From NCBI RefSeq assembly GCF_000009765.2, contig NC_003155.5, forward strand, positions 620,001-684,000: a stretch of 64,000 bases of DNA. The letters run 5' to 3'. The notes beneath the pieces are model-generated. The model saw only the letters and a program-made list of their open reading frames with translations. It had not been told where the DNA came from and searched no databases. A program made the translations under genes and the position numbers. Positions 26,607 through 35,558 of the stretch are shown here, in pieces (position 1 is the first letter of the stretch; every line of letters begins with the position of its first letter). Source of the stretch: Streptomyces avermitilis MA-4680 = NBRC 14893 (GTDB taxonomy: Bacteria > Actinomycetota > Actinomycetes > Streptomycetales > Streptomycetaceae).

Positions 26607-26862
26607 GGTGAGCTTCGCTGGCCGGTGGGCGCTGATCGCGCCGCTGCTGCCGCCCTGGCCCGAGAAGCTCCCGGCCCGCGGCCGGTGCCGGACCGGCTGT
26701 GCCGGCGGGCATCCTTTACGCGCTGCACAACGACATCGCCTGGCAACTGCTGCCACTGGAGCTGGGGTTCGGCTCGGGCCCGACCTGCTGGCGGCGGCTG
26801 GAGCGGTGGCCGCCGCGGCCGTGGGAGCCATCATCGGGGCCCCGGGCACGGAAGCGCCGTGA
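26607..26862 (+). pseudogene. IS5-family transposase, N-terminal remnant
   Basis: Across three frames the plus strand reads WALIAPLLPPWPEKLPARG, then PVPDRLCRR, ILYALHNDIAWQLLPLELGF and GSGPTCWRRLERW. This is the DUF4096-type N-terminal domain of IS5 transposases. The same domain appears on the minus strand at 28133-28520. Confidence 0.7.
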
Positions 26863-26905
26863 CCGGGGCCCCAGGATCAGCTACCGCGGAAGGTGCCGAC
26901 CGCCG

Positions 26906-27130
26906 CTAGTTCCTGTACCGGAACACGATCCGGCCGCGCGTCAGGTCGTACGGCGGGAGCTCCACCAGCACCCGGTCTTCCAGCATGATCTTGATGTAGT
27001 TCTTGCGGATCTTCCCGCTGATGTGCGCGAGCACCTGGTGGCCGTTCTCGAGCTCCACGGTGAACATGGCGCTGCGCAGGCACTCGACGACCTTGCCCTC
27101 GACTTCGATGACGTTCTTGTTCTTCGTCAT
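26906..27130 (-). CDS. infA: Translation initiation factor IF-1 paralogue
   Basis: 74 residues with the OB fold of IF-1: [60 protein letters not shown] and RIVFRYRN. Length and sequence fit IF-1 throughout. It is not in a ribosomal-protein context here, so it is likely an extra copy beside the housekeeping gene. The ATG overlaps the stop of the upstream GNAT gene when that frame is followed (CGATGA), giving translational coupling. Intact. Confidence 0.9.
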   Translation of the reverse strand: MTKNKNVIEVEGKVVECLRSAMFTVELENGHQVLAHISGKIRKNYIKIMLEDRVLVELPPYDLTRGRIVFRYRN

Positions 27131-27919
27131 CGCACCAGCTCCAGGTTGCTGCTCATCGGCCGGGCGCCGATGTCCTCGAACAGTGCAGAGGCTGCTTGGT
27201 TGGACTCGTGGACTTCGGTCCAGGCCGCGGCGAACCCGGAGCGGTGCAGCGTCCCCAGTGCCGTGGGCCAGCAGCGCCCGTGCGATGCCTCGGCGCTGCT
27301 CGCCGGCCCGGACCGCGACCAGCCCGATGCGCGGCCGGCTCACCGTCACCACCCGGATCAGACCCAGGTAGCGGTCCGGCGCCGCGGCCACCGCGTACTT
27401 CGACGGGTCGACGATGGTGTCGCCTTCGGGGCGGGGAATGACCTCCGCGGGCATCGACTGCCACCCGACGGTCGCCTCGACTTCGTCACGGATCGCGCGG
27501 TCCACCGCCCGCAGCAGACTCTCGTCCGCCTGACCGGCGGGCACGATCGTCACGCCCGACGGCAGCAGGACTGCTTCGAGCCCTGTGACCCGCGGGTCGG
27601 TCGGCACGACGTACTCCCACTCACGGCGCCGGATCGTGAACCCGGCCCGCCGCCAGCCGGCCGTCAGCTCGACGTCGGATTCGTCGACCACCGTGTACAG
27701 CGGCGCCGGCAGTTCCGCCAGCATCGCCTCGGCAAGCCGGTCGAAGGCGGCGTCGTGCCAGGCATCGATACTGACGAACAAGCGTCCGTCGGCCCGGTGC
27801 TCCGCATGCCCGCGGCCGACCACCAGGTCGTCATCCAGTGCATGCCATTGCCTGTCCGCGACGCGCGTGATCACCACCGCGTTCTCGCTCAGGCCAGATG
27901 TGAAAGGCTTCGTGTTCAT
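27127..27919 (-). pseudogene. GNAT acetyltransferase, frameshifted near the end
   Basis: From the start [20 protein letters not shown] it reads a two-domain GNAT protein. The acetyl-CoA loop is [20 protein letters not shown] followed by LAH. At about 27262 the frame shifts: the expected continuation ([44 protein letters not shown], stop) is intact in another frame. A one-base insertion explains it. Either a recent mutation or a sequence error; the coupled gene is infA. Confidence 0.7.
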
Positions 27920-28132
27920 CGGAGTCTCCCTTCCAGGAGTGCCTAGATCTCAGGCGCTCCTGGCGACACCGAACGTCAGCCGCCGGACCGTGACGGGTTG
28001 AGGGAGCACCCATGGGTAACTGTGTTCACGGGGCTCACCTCCATACGACGACTTCACGGTCCACCACGAAAGTAGCAGCAGGGCGCCGCCTCGCTCAATT
28101 CCTTTCCTATGCTCGTAACGCGATCATGATCC

Positions 28133-28520
28133 GGACTTCTTGAGGCGTCTCCAGCAGATGAGGCGGCAAGCCAACGAGAGGAAGAGGTCGTGGAGTTCGA
28201 GATGTCGTTGACGTTGGCAGCGGTCGTGATGACGTGCAGCGGGGTGTCTTTGCCGTCGCAGATCCGGTGGTACTTGCTGCCCGTCCGGGCGCCGCCAGCA
28301 GGTCTGCCCGACCCGAACCCAGCTCCAGCTCCAGCTCCAGCTCCAGCTCCAGCGGGAGGAGTTGCCAGGCGATGTCCTGGTGCAGGGCGTACAGGAAGCC
28401 CTGCAGACAGAGCCGATCATCCACTGGCCTCGGCCCCGACGACCGCTTCGGCCAGGGCGGCAGCAGCGGTTCGATCAGCGCCCACAAGTCATCGTCCACG
28501 ATCCACGGCGGAGTCGTCAC
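28133..28520 (-). pseudogene. IS5-family transposase with internal deletion
   Basis: It begins MTTPPWIVDDDLWALIEPLL and continues PVDDRLCLQGFLYALHQDIA. An expanded LELELELELEL run follows, then GSGQTCWRR. The sequence then jumps to GSKYHRICDGKDTPLHVITT and AANVNDIS, which normally lies some 40 residues later, and ends. The Leu-Glu run corresponds to a hexanucleotide repeat. Confidence 0.75.
28318..28352. repeat. Hexanucleotide microsatellite (AGCTCC)n
   Basis: About six tandem copies of CCAGCT/AGCTGG, encoding alternating Leu and Glu in the IS5 fragment. Family members normally have one LEL at this place, so the run is an expansion. It keeps the reading frame. Confidence 0.8.
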
Positions 28521-28663
28521 ACCCGCCGAACGATCAGATCGTCACAGCGGCCACGCCCGGCCGGGTACCTCAGCAAGATCCTGTTACGAGCTCGTAGTTG
28601 CCCCTTGCCTACATGGCGGATCCGACCACCGGGGTGAACGGCTCGGGAGCGTACGACCCGCGA

Positions 28664-29293
28664 TCAGAACTCGACGACAAGCCGGAAGAGCGCGGGGTCG
28701 GCGATGGCGAAGTCAGGGGAGGTGGACAGGCTCTGTTGGAAGCGGGGGTCGTTGTCTGCTGTGCGCCATGCGTCGGGGCTGTCCCAGTGCGCGATGCTGA
28801 CCAGCTGGAAGCGAGTGTCCGGGACCACCGCACGGTGCAGCCGGTTGTCCCGGAAGCCGGGCGCCTTGGTCATGAGCTCTGCGCGGCCGAGCCAATGCGG
28901 CAGGAATTCATCGATCCGCTCGGCGGGCACCTCGAAAGCATTGACGATGGTGATTCCCGGCCCTTCGCCCGAACCGTTTCCCACTGCGAGGAATTCGGCT
29001 GCCACCTCATACCAGCCGCCGTTCACGGTGGCGTAGCTGGCCGCAGTGGCTGCCGACGCGGTGAATCCGGGATCCGCCAGCGCCTCGTCCCGGGCTTCGA
29101 TGCTGTCCCAGTGCGCCACATTGACCAGGCCGAGCCGGGACTCCGGGAACAGTCTGCGGTGCAGCCGCGCATCCCGGAAACCGGGGGCGGCATGGATGAG
29201 CCCGACGCGCTCCCGCCAGCGTGCGATGGACTCGTCGATGCGGTCCTCGGGCAGTTCCCACGCGTCGATCAGGGTGATTCCGTTATCGGTCAC
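28664..29293 (-). CDS. Tandem ABM-domain (antibiotic monooxygenase-like) protein
   Basis: About 209 residues made of two copies of the same dimeric alpha-beta barrel domain. Copy 1: ITLIDAWELPEDRIDESIAR, APGFRDARLHRRLFP, LVNVAHWDSIEA. Copy 2: ITIVNAFEVPAERIDEFLPH, APGFRDNRLHRAVVP, LVSIAHWDSPDA. ABM domains include cofactor-free oxygenases and heme-degrading enzymes. Single-domain members dimerise; this duplication could form the barrel in one chain. The GTG at 29293 is the likely start; an in-frame TTG further up is weaker. Confidence 0.8.
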   Translation of the reverse strand: MTDNGITLIDAWELPEDRIDESIARWRERVGLIHAAPGFRDARLHRRLFPESRLGLVNVAHWDSIEARDEALADPGFTASAATAASYATVNGGWYEVAAEFLAVGNGSGEGPGITIVNAFEVPAERIDEFLPHWLGRAELMTKAPGFRDNRLHRAVVPDTRFQLVSIAHWDSPDAWRTADNDPRFQQSLSTSPDFAIADPALFRLVVEF

Positions 29294-29559
29294 CGCACCA
29301 TCGTGAAACCTCAACCAGACTTCAGGTCAAGATGATCTGCACATCGGCGCCGTAGTCGGAGGCCTGGCGGTGCGGGTCTGCCCCAGACCCAGGGGCTGGC
29401 ACGGGAGTTCAGCTTGCTGGTCGCCTGGGTGGTGGCTTGTTCGATGTCGTCGCGGTTGGCAAATGACCGCCCGGCGAGGGCAGCTTTCGCGGAAGATACG
29501 CCACCAGCCTTCCTACAGGTTGAGCCAGCACGCGCCGACAGGGATGGAGGCGTGGTGGA

Positions 29560-29940
29560 AGCGGGACGGTCCTCGCGTCAGGACCGGGGTGGACAGTGCC
29601 TTCCGCCTCGTTCGAACCTTCGGGCGCCACAGCCCATCGGCGGTTCACCACGGCAGGCGACGTCGTAGGCCGGGCAAAGCCCCATGCCGACAAGGGGTAC
29701 GGCTATGACCACCTGCGGCGATGGATACGCAGCCGGGGCATCACACCTCGAATCGCTCGCAAGGGGACAGGCTCCAGCCAACGGCTCGGTCGGCACCGCT
29801 GGACCATCGAACACACCATGGCCTGGCTCGCCGGATGCCGAGGCCTCCACCGACGCTACGAACGCAAAGCCAGCCACTTCCTGGCCTTCACCAGTATCGC
29901 CTGCACCCTCCTGCTACCGCAGACTCGCCGAATGAGATGA
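29560..29940 (+). pseudogene. IS5-family transposase, C-terminal remnant
   Basis: The uninterrupted part reads HADKGYGYDHLRRWIRSRGI, GTGSSQRLGRHRWTIEHTMA and WLAGCRGLHRRYERKASHFL to the end. HADKGYxYD and RWxxExTxAW are the second Asp and the Glu regions of IS5/IS1031-like transposases. The N-terminal two thirds are missing. 29294-29560 holds no recognisable gene. Confidence 0.75.
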
Positions 29941-30074
29941 CGTGGTAAGGGAGTTGCACGGTTCGTGGCTCTTCCGATGGGTCACCAGTGACAGATTCCA
30001 GCGACGCACCGGCTCGCTGAACAGGCATGGAAACGGCGAGCCTACGAGCGGCTCCGCCCCCTAGGTTTCACCCC

Positions 30075-30690
30075 ATGGCCTCATCCGCCGGTCCGGAAGA
30101 CCGCGATACCGAGGCGCGGTCGCGTCCGGCGACCCGCCCGCTGCTGTTGCGCATTGTTACGGTCGTCGGCTCCTCGGCGAGCTTCTATCTGCTGCTGTCG
30201 GTCGTCCCTGCGTACGCGCAGAGCGCACCCGGCGGGGGCAGCGACAAGGCGGGCCTGGTCACCGGTGCGCTGATGCTGGCCACGGTGGCCGGCGAGCTGA
30301 CAGCCCCATGGCTGGCCGCACGCTGTGGCTTTCGCGTGATGCTGGGGGCGGGGTTGTTGTTGCTGGGTGCTCCGGCACTGGCCCTGACCGTGTCGCAGAG
30401 TATGCCGTGCATCGTGGCGGTGTGCCTTGTCCGGGGGCTCGGCTTCGCGTTCACCCTGGTGGCGGGTGGGGCGCTGACGGCGTCGCTGATCCCGCCCGAA
30501 CTCCGCGGGGAGGGGCTGGCCCTGATCGGCGTGATGGCCGGTGTGCCGTCGCTGGTGGGCCTGCCGCTCGGGGCCTGGCTGGCATTGCACACGGAATACG
30601 GGCCCGTCTGCTCGGTGGCGGCACTGATCGCCCTGGTCTCCATCGCCGCCGTCCCGGGCCTGCCCGGCCGGGAAGCGACGTCGGCTGGCA
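30075..30690 (+). pseudogene. MFS transporter, N-terminal half
   Basis: From MASSAGPEDRDTEARSRPA the frame has six membrane helices: LLLRIVTVVGSSASFYLLLS, the GLVTGALMLATVAGELTAPW helix with the MFS loop AARCGFRVMLGAG, IVAVCLVRGLGFAFTLVAGG, LIGVMAGVPSLVGLPLGAWL and VAALIALVSIAAVPGLPG. After PGREA unrelated DNA begins, so helices 7-12 are lost. Upstream is a scrap-rich gap. Confidence 0.7.
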
Positions 30691-30799
30691 GCAGGTACCT
30701 CGTCGCAGGACGAGTGAACTCACTGGCTGGTGTTGATTTTGCTGGCCATACGGAGCAGTCCAACGGGTTGAGGGCTGTGATCTTGGCCAAGGTAAGAGC

Positions 30800-31495
30800 A
30801 TGGTCGACAGCAGTGACGCGACGACGACGTCCCGGAGGAGTCGTTTCGACGCCGTGCACAAATGGGCTGCTACAGCCGCCGGTGTAGTCGCCCTAGCCCT
30901 TTCACTGTACAACTTCGCTGAACTTCAAAAGACACCCAAAATCGATCTGACACTTCCTCATCTCATGCGCATTGGGCTGGCAGGCAAGGACACCCATTTC
31001 TATCTTCAGCCGACAGTGTCCACCAAAGTCAAGACCCAGGATGTCGAGCTCATCCGTGACGCACGTTTCCAACTGACCCCCGTCGGCTCGATTTCCTCTT
31101 CGAAAAGGCCGGTTTTCTACTGGAAAGAGGTCGGCACATGGAATTTTAACCTCGCTACCGAATGGCTCTCGTACAAATGGTCTGGTGATCCCGCCCCATT
31201 CCTTGTCAGTCAGGACAAACCTCAGCAGCCGATTTTCTTGTTCCAGGCCGACGGCTGGAGCTTCCAGCCCGGCCGGTACGAGGCATCGCTTCAGTTGAGC
31301 CGATCAGGGAATCACAGCCCACTGATCAAGAATTTCTGCCTGCTTATTTCGAAGAAAGCCGTTGATGAAATCCGCGGCGGAGCAAGTCGGGAGGACATCT
31401 TTTTTTGGCGCAATGACATGCCCAAGGCCATGGCCTCCAACGAATATTCAGGCTGCTACGTAAGGGAAGCGGAGTGGCGGGGCCAGGCCGGCTGA
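30800..31495 (+). CDS. Low-GC single-pass membrane protein, unknown
   Basis: 231 residues, not recognised. A short cytoplasmic N-terminus (MVDSSDATTTSRRSRFDAVH) leads into one membrane helix (WAATAAGVVALALSLYNFAE). The 185-residue remainder is beta-rich and probably outside the cell (IDLTLPHLMRIGLAGKDTHF, YLQPTVSTKVKTQDVELIRD, GWSFQPGRYEASLQLSRSG). Base composition is clearly less GC-rich than the neighbours, with many A- or T-ending codons, which suggests foreign origin. AAGG precedes the ATG. It starts just after the point where the MFS remnant ends. Confidence 0.65.
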   Translation: MVDSSDATTTSRRSRFDAVHKWAATAAGVVALALSLYNFAELQKTPKIDLTLPHLMRIGLAGKDTHFYLQPTVSTKVKTQDVELIRDARFQLTPVGSISSSKRPVFYWKEVGTWNFNLATEWLSYKWSGDPAPFLVSQDKPQQPIFLFQADGWSFQPGRYEASLQLSRSGNHSPLIKNFCLLISKKAVDEIRGGASREDIFFWRNDMPKAMASNEYSGCYVREAEWRGQAG

Positions 31496-31759
31496 TTGGG
31501 GATCGCGTCAGTGGGAGACGGAGCCGTCTGACAGACAGAGGCGGCGGGCGGCTGGTAGCTGAAACCGCTGTCGGCGCCGGCCAGCTGGTTCGGTTCCCGG
31601 GGCGGCGCTCAAAAGCATGGTCGGCGGCGGGGCCGCCGACGAGCAGCGTGCACGCATCGTCTGTTGGCTCACACGCCACTCACACGCGATCAGCGCGCAA
31701 CAATGAGAAAGTGCGGGACCCAGTGAGACTGGATCCCACTCTTCGCGTTAGGCATCTAT

Positions 31760-31860
31760 GCTGGTCCACCGCGTGATCATGCTGGTTGAGGCGACGTACC
31801 CCCGACGGGATTCGAATCCGCGCACACGACTCCGGAGTGATCGTGCCGATTGAGGCACCC
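31760..31860 (-). pseudogene. tRNA-like remnant (Arg-CCG-like), possible old att site
   Basis: On the minus strand there is a T-arm-like GCGGATTCGAATCCCGT (four of five stem pairs) followed by CGGGGGTAC. Before it lies CTCCGGA, a good seven-base anticodon loop for CCG, though its stem is poor, and CCTCAATCGG as in a D-arm. No matching 5' acceptor half is present. A second, weaker D-arm/anticodon-like copy (CCTCAACCAGCATGATCACG) follows. Tandem degraded tRNA 3' halves are typical leftovers of integrase attachment. Confidence 0.35.
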
Positions 31861-31899
31861 ACTACGCCTGACCTGCAGGGGAGTTCGCAGATGCCCTCG

Positions 31900-32256
31900 T
31901 CAGCCGAGCCCTGAATGCCTGTGCGTTTCAGCCTCACCCTGCTTTTCCAGGGCTGTCCTCACCCGTGGATCCTTCGCCCACTCGGCAGGCAGCTTGGTGG
32001 TGCGATCCAGCCGCGCACGCAAGAGCATTGGCACGTCAACTCGGGTTGCATGGCCGGGCAAGTTACGGAGGTCCGCGCCGCGGAGGTCTGCGCCGGTCAG
32101 GTCCGCCTGGTACAAGGTCGAGCCGCGCAGAATGGCGTCGCGCAACTGCGCCCCACGCAAGGTGGTTTCGATCAGCGACACGCCGTTCAGGTTTGCGTGG
32201 TTCAGGTTCGCGCCTTCCATATTGCCCCGACCACAGCGGCCTGTTCGCTCCTTCAC
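31900..32256 (-). pseudogene. Pentapeptide-repeat protein, N-terminally truncated
   Basis: The frame shows about nine A(D/N)LXX repeats: MEGANLNHANLNGVSLIETT, LRGAQLRDAILRGSTLYQAD and LTGADLRGADLRN. A basic helical tail follows (DRTTKLPAEWAKDPRVRTAL). No plausible start lies before the first repeat, and a truncation at about 32230 is likely. Pentapeptide-repeat proteins form right-handed beta helices; some protect DNA gyrase, but that cannot be claimed here. Confidence 0.65.
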
Positions 32257-32299
32257 GGTTGACGACCGGACTGGTCGTCGGTCACGACGTGAGGCTGCC

Positions 32300-33355
32300 C
32301 TACTCCGGCAGGGTGACCGCGCCCAGCTCGATCAGGGCCTCCGCGGTTGCCACGATGGTGTCCCTGACGTCCAGGGGCTCCCAGCCAAGGATGGAACTGG
32401 CCTTCTCGTGGCTGATTTCGGGGATCCTGCCCCCCAGGACGGCGGCGTCCTTCAGCGCGGGCTCGGTCTTCGCGGCCTCGCGTACCTGATCGATGGTCAG
32501 TTCCGTCGCGGGCAGCCGGTCGGCCGCGGCGGGGAATTGCTCGCGAAGGATGTTCGCGATCTTGAACAGGCTCGACGATCCGCTGTTGGCGAGGAATCGC
32601 TCGCCCGCCGCCGCCGGGTGCAGCATCGCGCGCAGATGCAGGTCCACGACGTCACGCACGTCGACGACGCCAAAGTTCCAGACCGGCACGACGGGCATCT
32701 CGCCGGCCATGAGGGCCTTGATCAGTCCGATGGATCCTGAGGGCCGGTCCACGAGTTGGGGGCCGAAGATGCCGGTGGGGTTGACGACCGCCAGCTCGAT
32801 GCCCCCGTTGGTCTTGACGTAGTCCCACGCCGCCGCCTCGGCCAGCACCTTCGACTTGTGGTAGGCGGGCAGTCCGGGGGTGTTCGGATCGGTCCAGTTC
32901 TCCTCCGTGTAGTGGTCGTCGGGCGTCAGGGTGTATCCGACCGCGGCGAAGGAGGACGTCATCACGACCCGGGGGATCCCGGCGCTGCGGGCGGCGGCGA
33001 TCACCCGCAGCGCGCCGTCGCGGGCGGGGAGGATGACCTCGTCCTCCGTCTCGGGAGGAGTGGGCGGGAAGGGCGACGCGTGGTGCAGGACGTGCGCGAT
33101 CCCGTCCATGGCCTGCGCCCAGCCGTCGTCGGCGCTGAGGTCCGCGACCGCGAACTCCAGCAGGTCCGCCCGATCGACCCCGGCCTGCCGGAGTGCCGCC
33201 AGCACCTGCGCCTCCTGTGCGGGACCCCGGACTGCCACTCGGATGCGATGCCCCTCGCGCAGCAGGCGGACGACCGTGTGGGCGCCGACGAATCCGCTGC
33301 CGCCGGTGACCAGGACCTTCTCGTCTTCGGGGAATGAGAGGTCTTCTGTGCTCAT
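32300..33355 (-). CDS. NAD(P)-dependent extended SDR (dihydroflavonol reductase-like)
   Basis: 351 residues. KVLVTGGSGFVGAHTVVRLL is the TGxxGxxG nucleotide-binding loop, HVLHHASPFPP the HxASP strand, VVMTSSFAAVG carries the catalytic Ser/Thr, and LPAYHKSKVLAEAAAW holds the YxxxK pair. This places it with dihydroflavonol-4-reductase/cinnamoyl-CoA reductase-like dehydrogenases that reduce aldehydes or ketones. It is divergent from a TetR gene; two perfect palindromes sit upstream, so it is likely the repressed target. Intact. Confidence 0.9.
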   Translation of the reverse strand: MSTEDLSFPEDEKVLVTGGSGFVGAHTVVRLLREGHRIRVAVRGPAQEAQVLAALRQAGVDRADLLEFAVADLSADDGWAQAMDGIAHVLHHASPFPPTPPETEDEVILPARDGALRVIAAARSAGIPRVVMTSSFAAVGYTLTPDDHYTEENWTDPNTPGLPAYHKSKVLAEAAAWDYVKTNGGIELAVVNPTGIFGPQLVDRPSGSIGLIKALMAGEMPVVPVWNFGVVDVRDVVDLHLRAMLHPAAAGERFLANSGSSSLFKIANILREQFPAAADRLPATELTIDQVREAAKTEPALKDAAVLGGRIPEISHEKASSILGWEPLDVRDTIVATAEALIELGAVTLPE

Positions 33356-33535
33356 TGCGTTCAGTCCTTCACAGTGGAGTGGTGCCCGCGCCGGAGGGCT
33401 GTTGGTTCAGCCTGGCCTGTCGGGCGTCAGAGGGTTGTTCTAGGGGTCCGGCTCCGCTTCGGTGGACAGCCGGCGCACCACGGCGAACAGCCATGGGGGC
33501 GCCTGCGGGCTATCGACGCGGGGGCGAATCGCTAT

Positions 33536-33581
33536 CCGGAATCCGTTCCGGTAAGAGCAATCTAACCGGAATGCGTTCCGG
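33536..33581 (-). promoter_or_regulatory. Two TetR-type operators upstream of the SDR gene
   Basis: CCGGAATCCGTTCCGG (33536-33551) and CCGGAATGCGTTCCGG (33566-33581): the same 6-4-6 palindrome twice, centres exactly 30 bp apart. They lie about 180-225 bp upstream of the SDR start in a 386-bp divergent gap. Confidence 0.8.
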
Positions 33582-33716
33582 ATGCAAGTAGGGCACCGAC
33601 GGGCCGCGACGCAAAGCCCGGGTAGGTACGAAACGACCCCGCACCCCTGGGGCCGACCCCCGGCCGTTCGCCCCCGGGCCTGGGCTCAAGGTCCCCACCC
33701 CGGGCGTACCATGCAA

Positions 33717-33732
33717 GTGGAATGGATTCCGC
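33717..33732 (+). promoter_or_regulatory. Third operator, at the TetR gene start
   Basis: GTGGAATGGATTCCGC shares the GGAA-N4-TTCC core with the two SDR-side sites. It ends 9 bp before the TetR start codon, as expected for autoregulation. Confidence 0.75.
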
Positions 33733-33741
33733 TTTCTAGGG

Positions 33742-34326
33742 GTGACTGTGACCAGAACCGAGACGACGCAGCGCAGACCGCGCGCGGACGGGCAGCGCAA
33801 TCGCGCCCGCATCCTCGAGGCGGCACTGCGCCTGTTCGTCGAGCGAGGTCCCGACGCCCCCTTCACCGAGATCGCCAAGCAGGCCGGCGTCGGTGTCGGC
33901 ACCGTCTACCGCCACTTCCCGGCACGCGAAGACCTCATCGAGGCGGCTTACCGCTCGGAACTGGACGCCGTGTGCGCCGCGGCCGCGGAACTGCTGGAGC
34001 AGGCACCGCCCCAGGACGCCCTGCGGATCTGGATGGACCGCTTCGTCGACTACTGGGCCACCAAGATCGGACTGACGGAGGCGATCGGAGCCGTCGTGGC
34101 CGCGGGCAGGGACCCGTTCGCGCAGAGCCGCGGGCGGGTCGATGAAGCCGTCGGCACGCTGCTGGCCGCAACCTCGGCGGCGGGGGTCACACGTCCCGAG
34201 GTCGAACCTGACGATGTGGTGGTGTCCCTCAGCGGTATCGCCATGGTCGCGCCTGTGCTCCAGGACCGCGATCAGGTGAGCCGGGTGCTCGACCTCCTCT
34301 ATGAGGGAATCCGCGCCCGGCCCTGA
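33742..34326 (+). CDS. TetR-family repressor
   Basis: 194 residues. The HTH is textbook: NRARILEAALRLFVERGPDA, FTEIAKQAGVGVGTVYRHFP, AREDLIEAAY. The C-terminal domain (WMDRFVDYWATKIGLTEAIG, RVLDLLYEGI) matches the SbtR/TetR_C_21-like group. Start GTG at 33742; a GTG six bases later is possible. It should bind the GGAA-N4-TTCC palindromes in the shared upstream region and control itself and the SDR gene. Intact. Confidence 0.9.
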   Translation: MTVTRTETTQRRPRADGQRNRARILEAALRLFVERGPDAPFTEIAKQAGVGVGTVYRHFPAREDLIEAAYRSELDAVCAAAAELLEQAPPQDALRIWMDRFVDYWATKIGLTEAIGAVVAAGRDPFAQSRGRVDEAVGTLLAATSAAGVTRPEVEPDDVVVSLSGIAMVAPVLQDRDQVSRVLDLLYEGIRARP

Positions 34327-34459
34327 GCGGCATGGATGAAGATCGGTGAGGTTCACGGATCCTCGCTGCCGTCGTCGTCCTCGTCCAGGTCGGGCGTGTC
34401 CGGGTCGCATAGGGGCCACAGGGCGCCGGCACCCGGGGTCGAGGCGGCGAAGCAGTACC

Positions 34460-34872
34460 CCCTTCTCCCCGCGTCGATGCCCTGCCCTGCGGCCGGCACG
34501 TTCGCGGAGGTCTTGACACTCTGGGCGTCGAGCACGCAGGCGCTCGGTTCGCCGTTCCGGCCTTCGGCCGGGCGTACCAACTGACGCAGGATGCAGATGA
34601 GTTGGTCGAAGATGCCGTTCTTCTGCCACGCGGCGAAGTACCCGTAGACGGTCTCCCACAGCGCGAAGTCGTGCGGCAGGTAGCGCCACGGGATCCCGGT
34701 CCGGTCGACATACAGCATGGCGCCCATGATCCGGCGCAGGTCATGCTGGGGCGGGCGCCCGATATCCAGGCCGTTACCCCCTGCGTTCGGCCCGCCAGGC
34801 GGTCAGGGCGAGCTCTGTCAACTCCCAGCGGGCATCGGACAGATCACTGGGATACGGACGCTGTCGTGCCAT
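34460..34872 (-). pseudogene. IS5-family transposase, N-terminal half, frameshifted
   Basis: It begins MARQRPYPSDLSDARWELTE, hits a TAA in a G-run shift near 34779, then resumes IMGAMLYVDRTGIPWRYLPH, FALWETVYGYFAAWQKNGIF and CVLDAQSVKTSANVPAAGQG (first catalytic Asp). The catalytic remainder is missing after GIDAG. It replaced the end of the MBL-fold gene. Confidence 0.75.
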
Positions 34873-34889
34873 GTTTCGGTACTACCGTC

Positions 34890-35365
34890 GAGAACCTCGT
34901 ATCGGCAGGGCGCAAAACGAAGCCCGGCGGTGCGGCCCGGAGTGGGCAAGATGCGGGCCTCGACACCGAAGTCCGACAGGTGGGTCTCGCCACGGATGAG
35001 CCCGTCCGGTTCGAGCGGCTCGGCGGTTTCGCGCACCCTCGAGGTGCGAGCGAAGTGCCGCCCGAACAGGCCGATGGGCAGGTACGGCTCACTGCCCCGG
35101 CCCGCCTGGTAGATGCCGAGGTCGGCGATATGGCAGGCGATCGGTGCGTCGGTGAGTCGGCCGAGTTCCGCAGCGGAGCCGAGGCGGGGAGGTGTCCATG
35201 GGTGACGACGATCAGGCGAACGTCCTTGGGGCCCACGCCGTGGGCGGCGACCTGGTCGTGAATGAGCCGGCCGCTGCTGGGTGTTCCGGCGTCGACGACG
35301 ATCGGTTGCCTGCCCAGCAGCAGATAGGCATGGACGGCGTGCCGACCGAACACGGGAAACGGCAA
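34890..35365 (-). pseudogene. Metallo-beta-lactamase-fold hydrolase, frameshifted and truncated
   Basis: It starts MPFPVFGRHAVHAYLLLGRQ and reads PIVVDAGTPSSGRLIHDQV and RLIVVTHGHL. There the HxHxDH motif is broken by a small deletion. The other frame continues GSAAELGRLTDAPIACHIAD and EARILPTPGRTAG, which is the next MBL motif with His changed to Arg. The IS5 remnant removes the rest. Confidence 0.7.
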
Positions 35366-35519
35366 TGACCTCGGTCGCAGACATTGAGGAACTCCTCAAC
35401 AGGCATGGGGGCTGGGCCGCCGGGCGATGAGGCGGGGACGCGGTCGGCCCGCAACAGACAGGGCATCCCGCACAGCATCCTGACCATTGATCAGATGCCC
35501 GCTGAGCCCTGGGAGGGGC

Positions 35520-35551
35520 GGGCGGCCTGTGCTTCGGTGCCCAGGCCGCCC
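35520..35551 (-). terminator. Hairpin terminator of the HD-SnoaL gene
   Basis: GGGCGGCCTG and CAGGCCGCCC form a perfect 10-bp stem with a 12-base loop, 8 bp after the stop codon on the minus strand. Confidence 0.8.
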
Positions 35552-35558
35552 GACGCGA

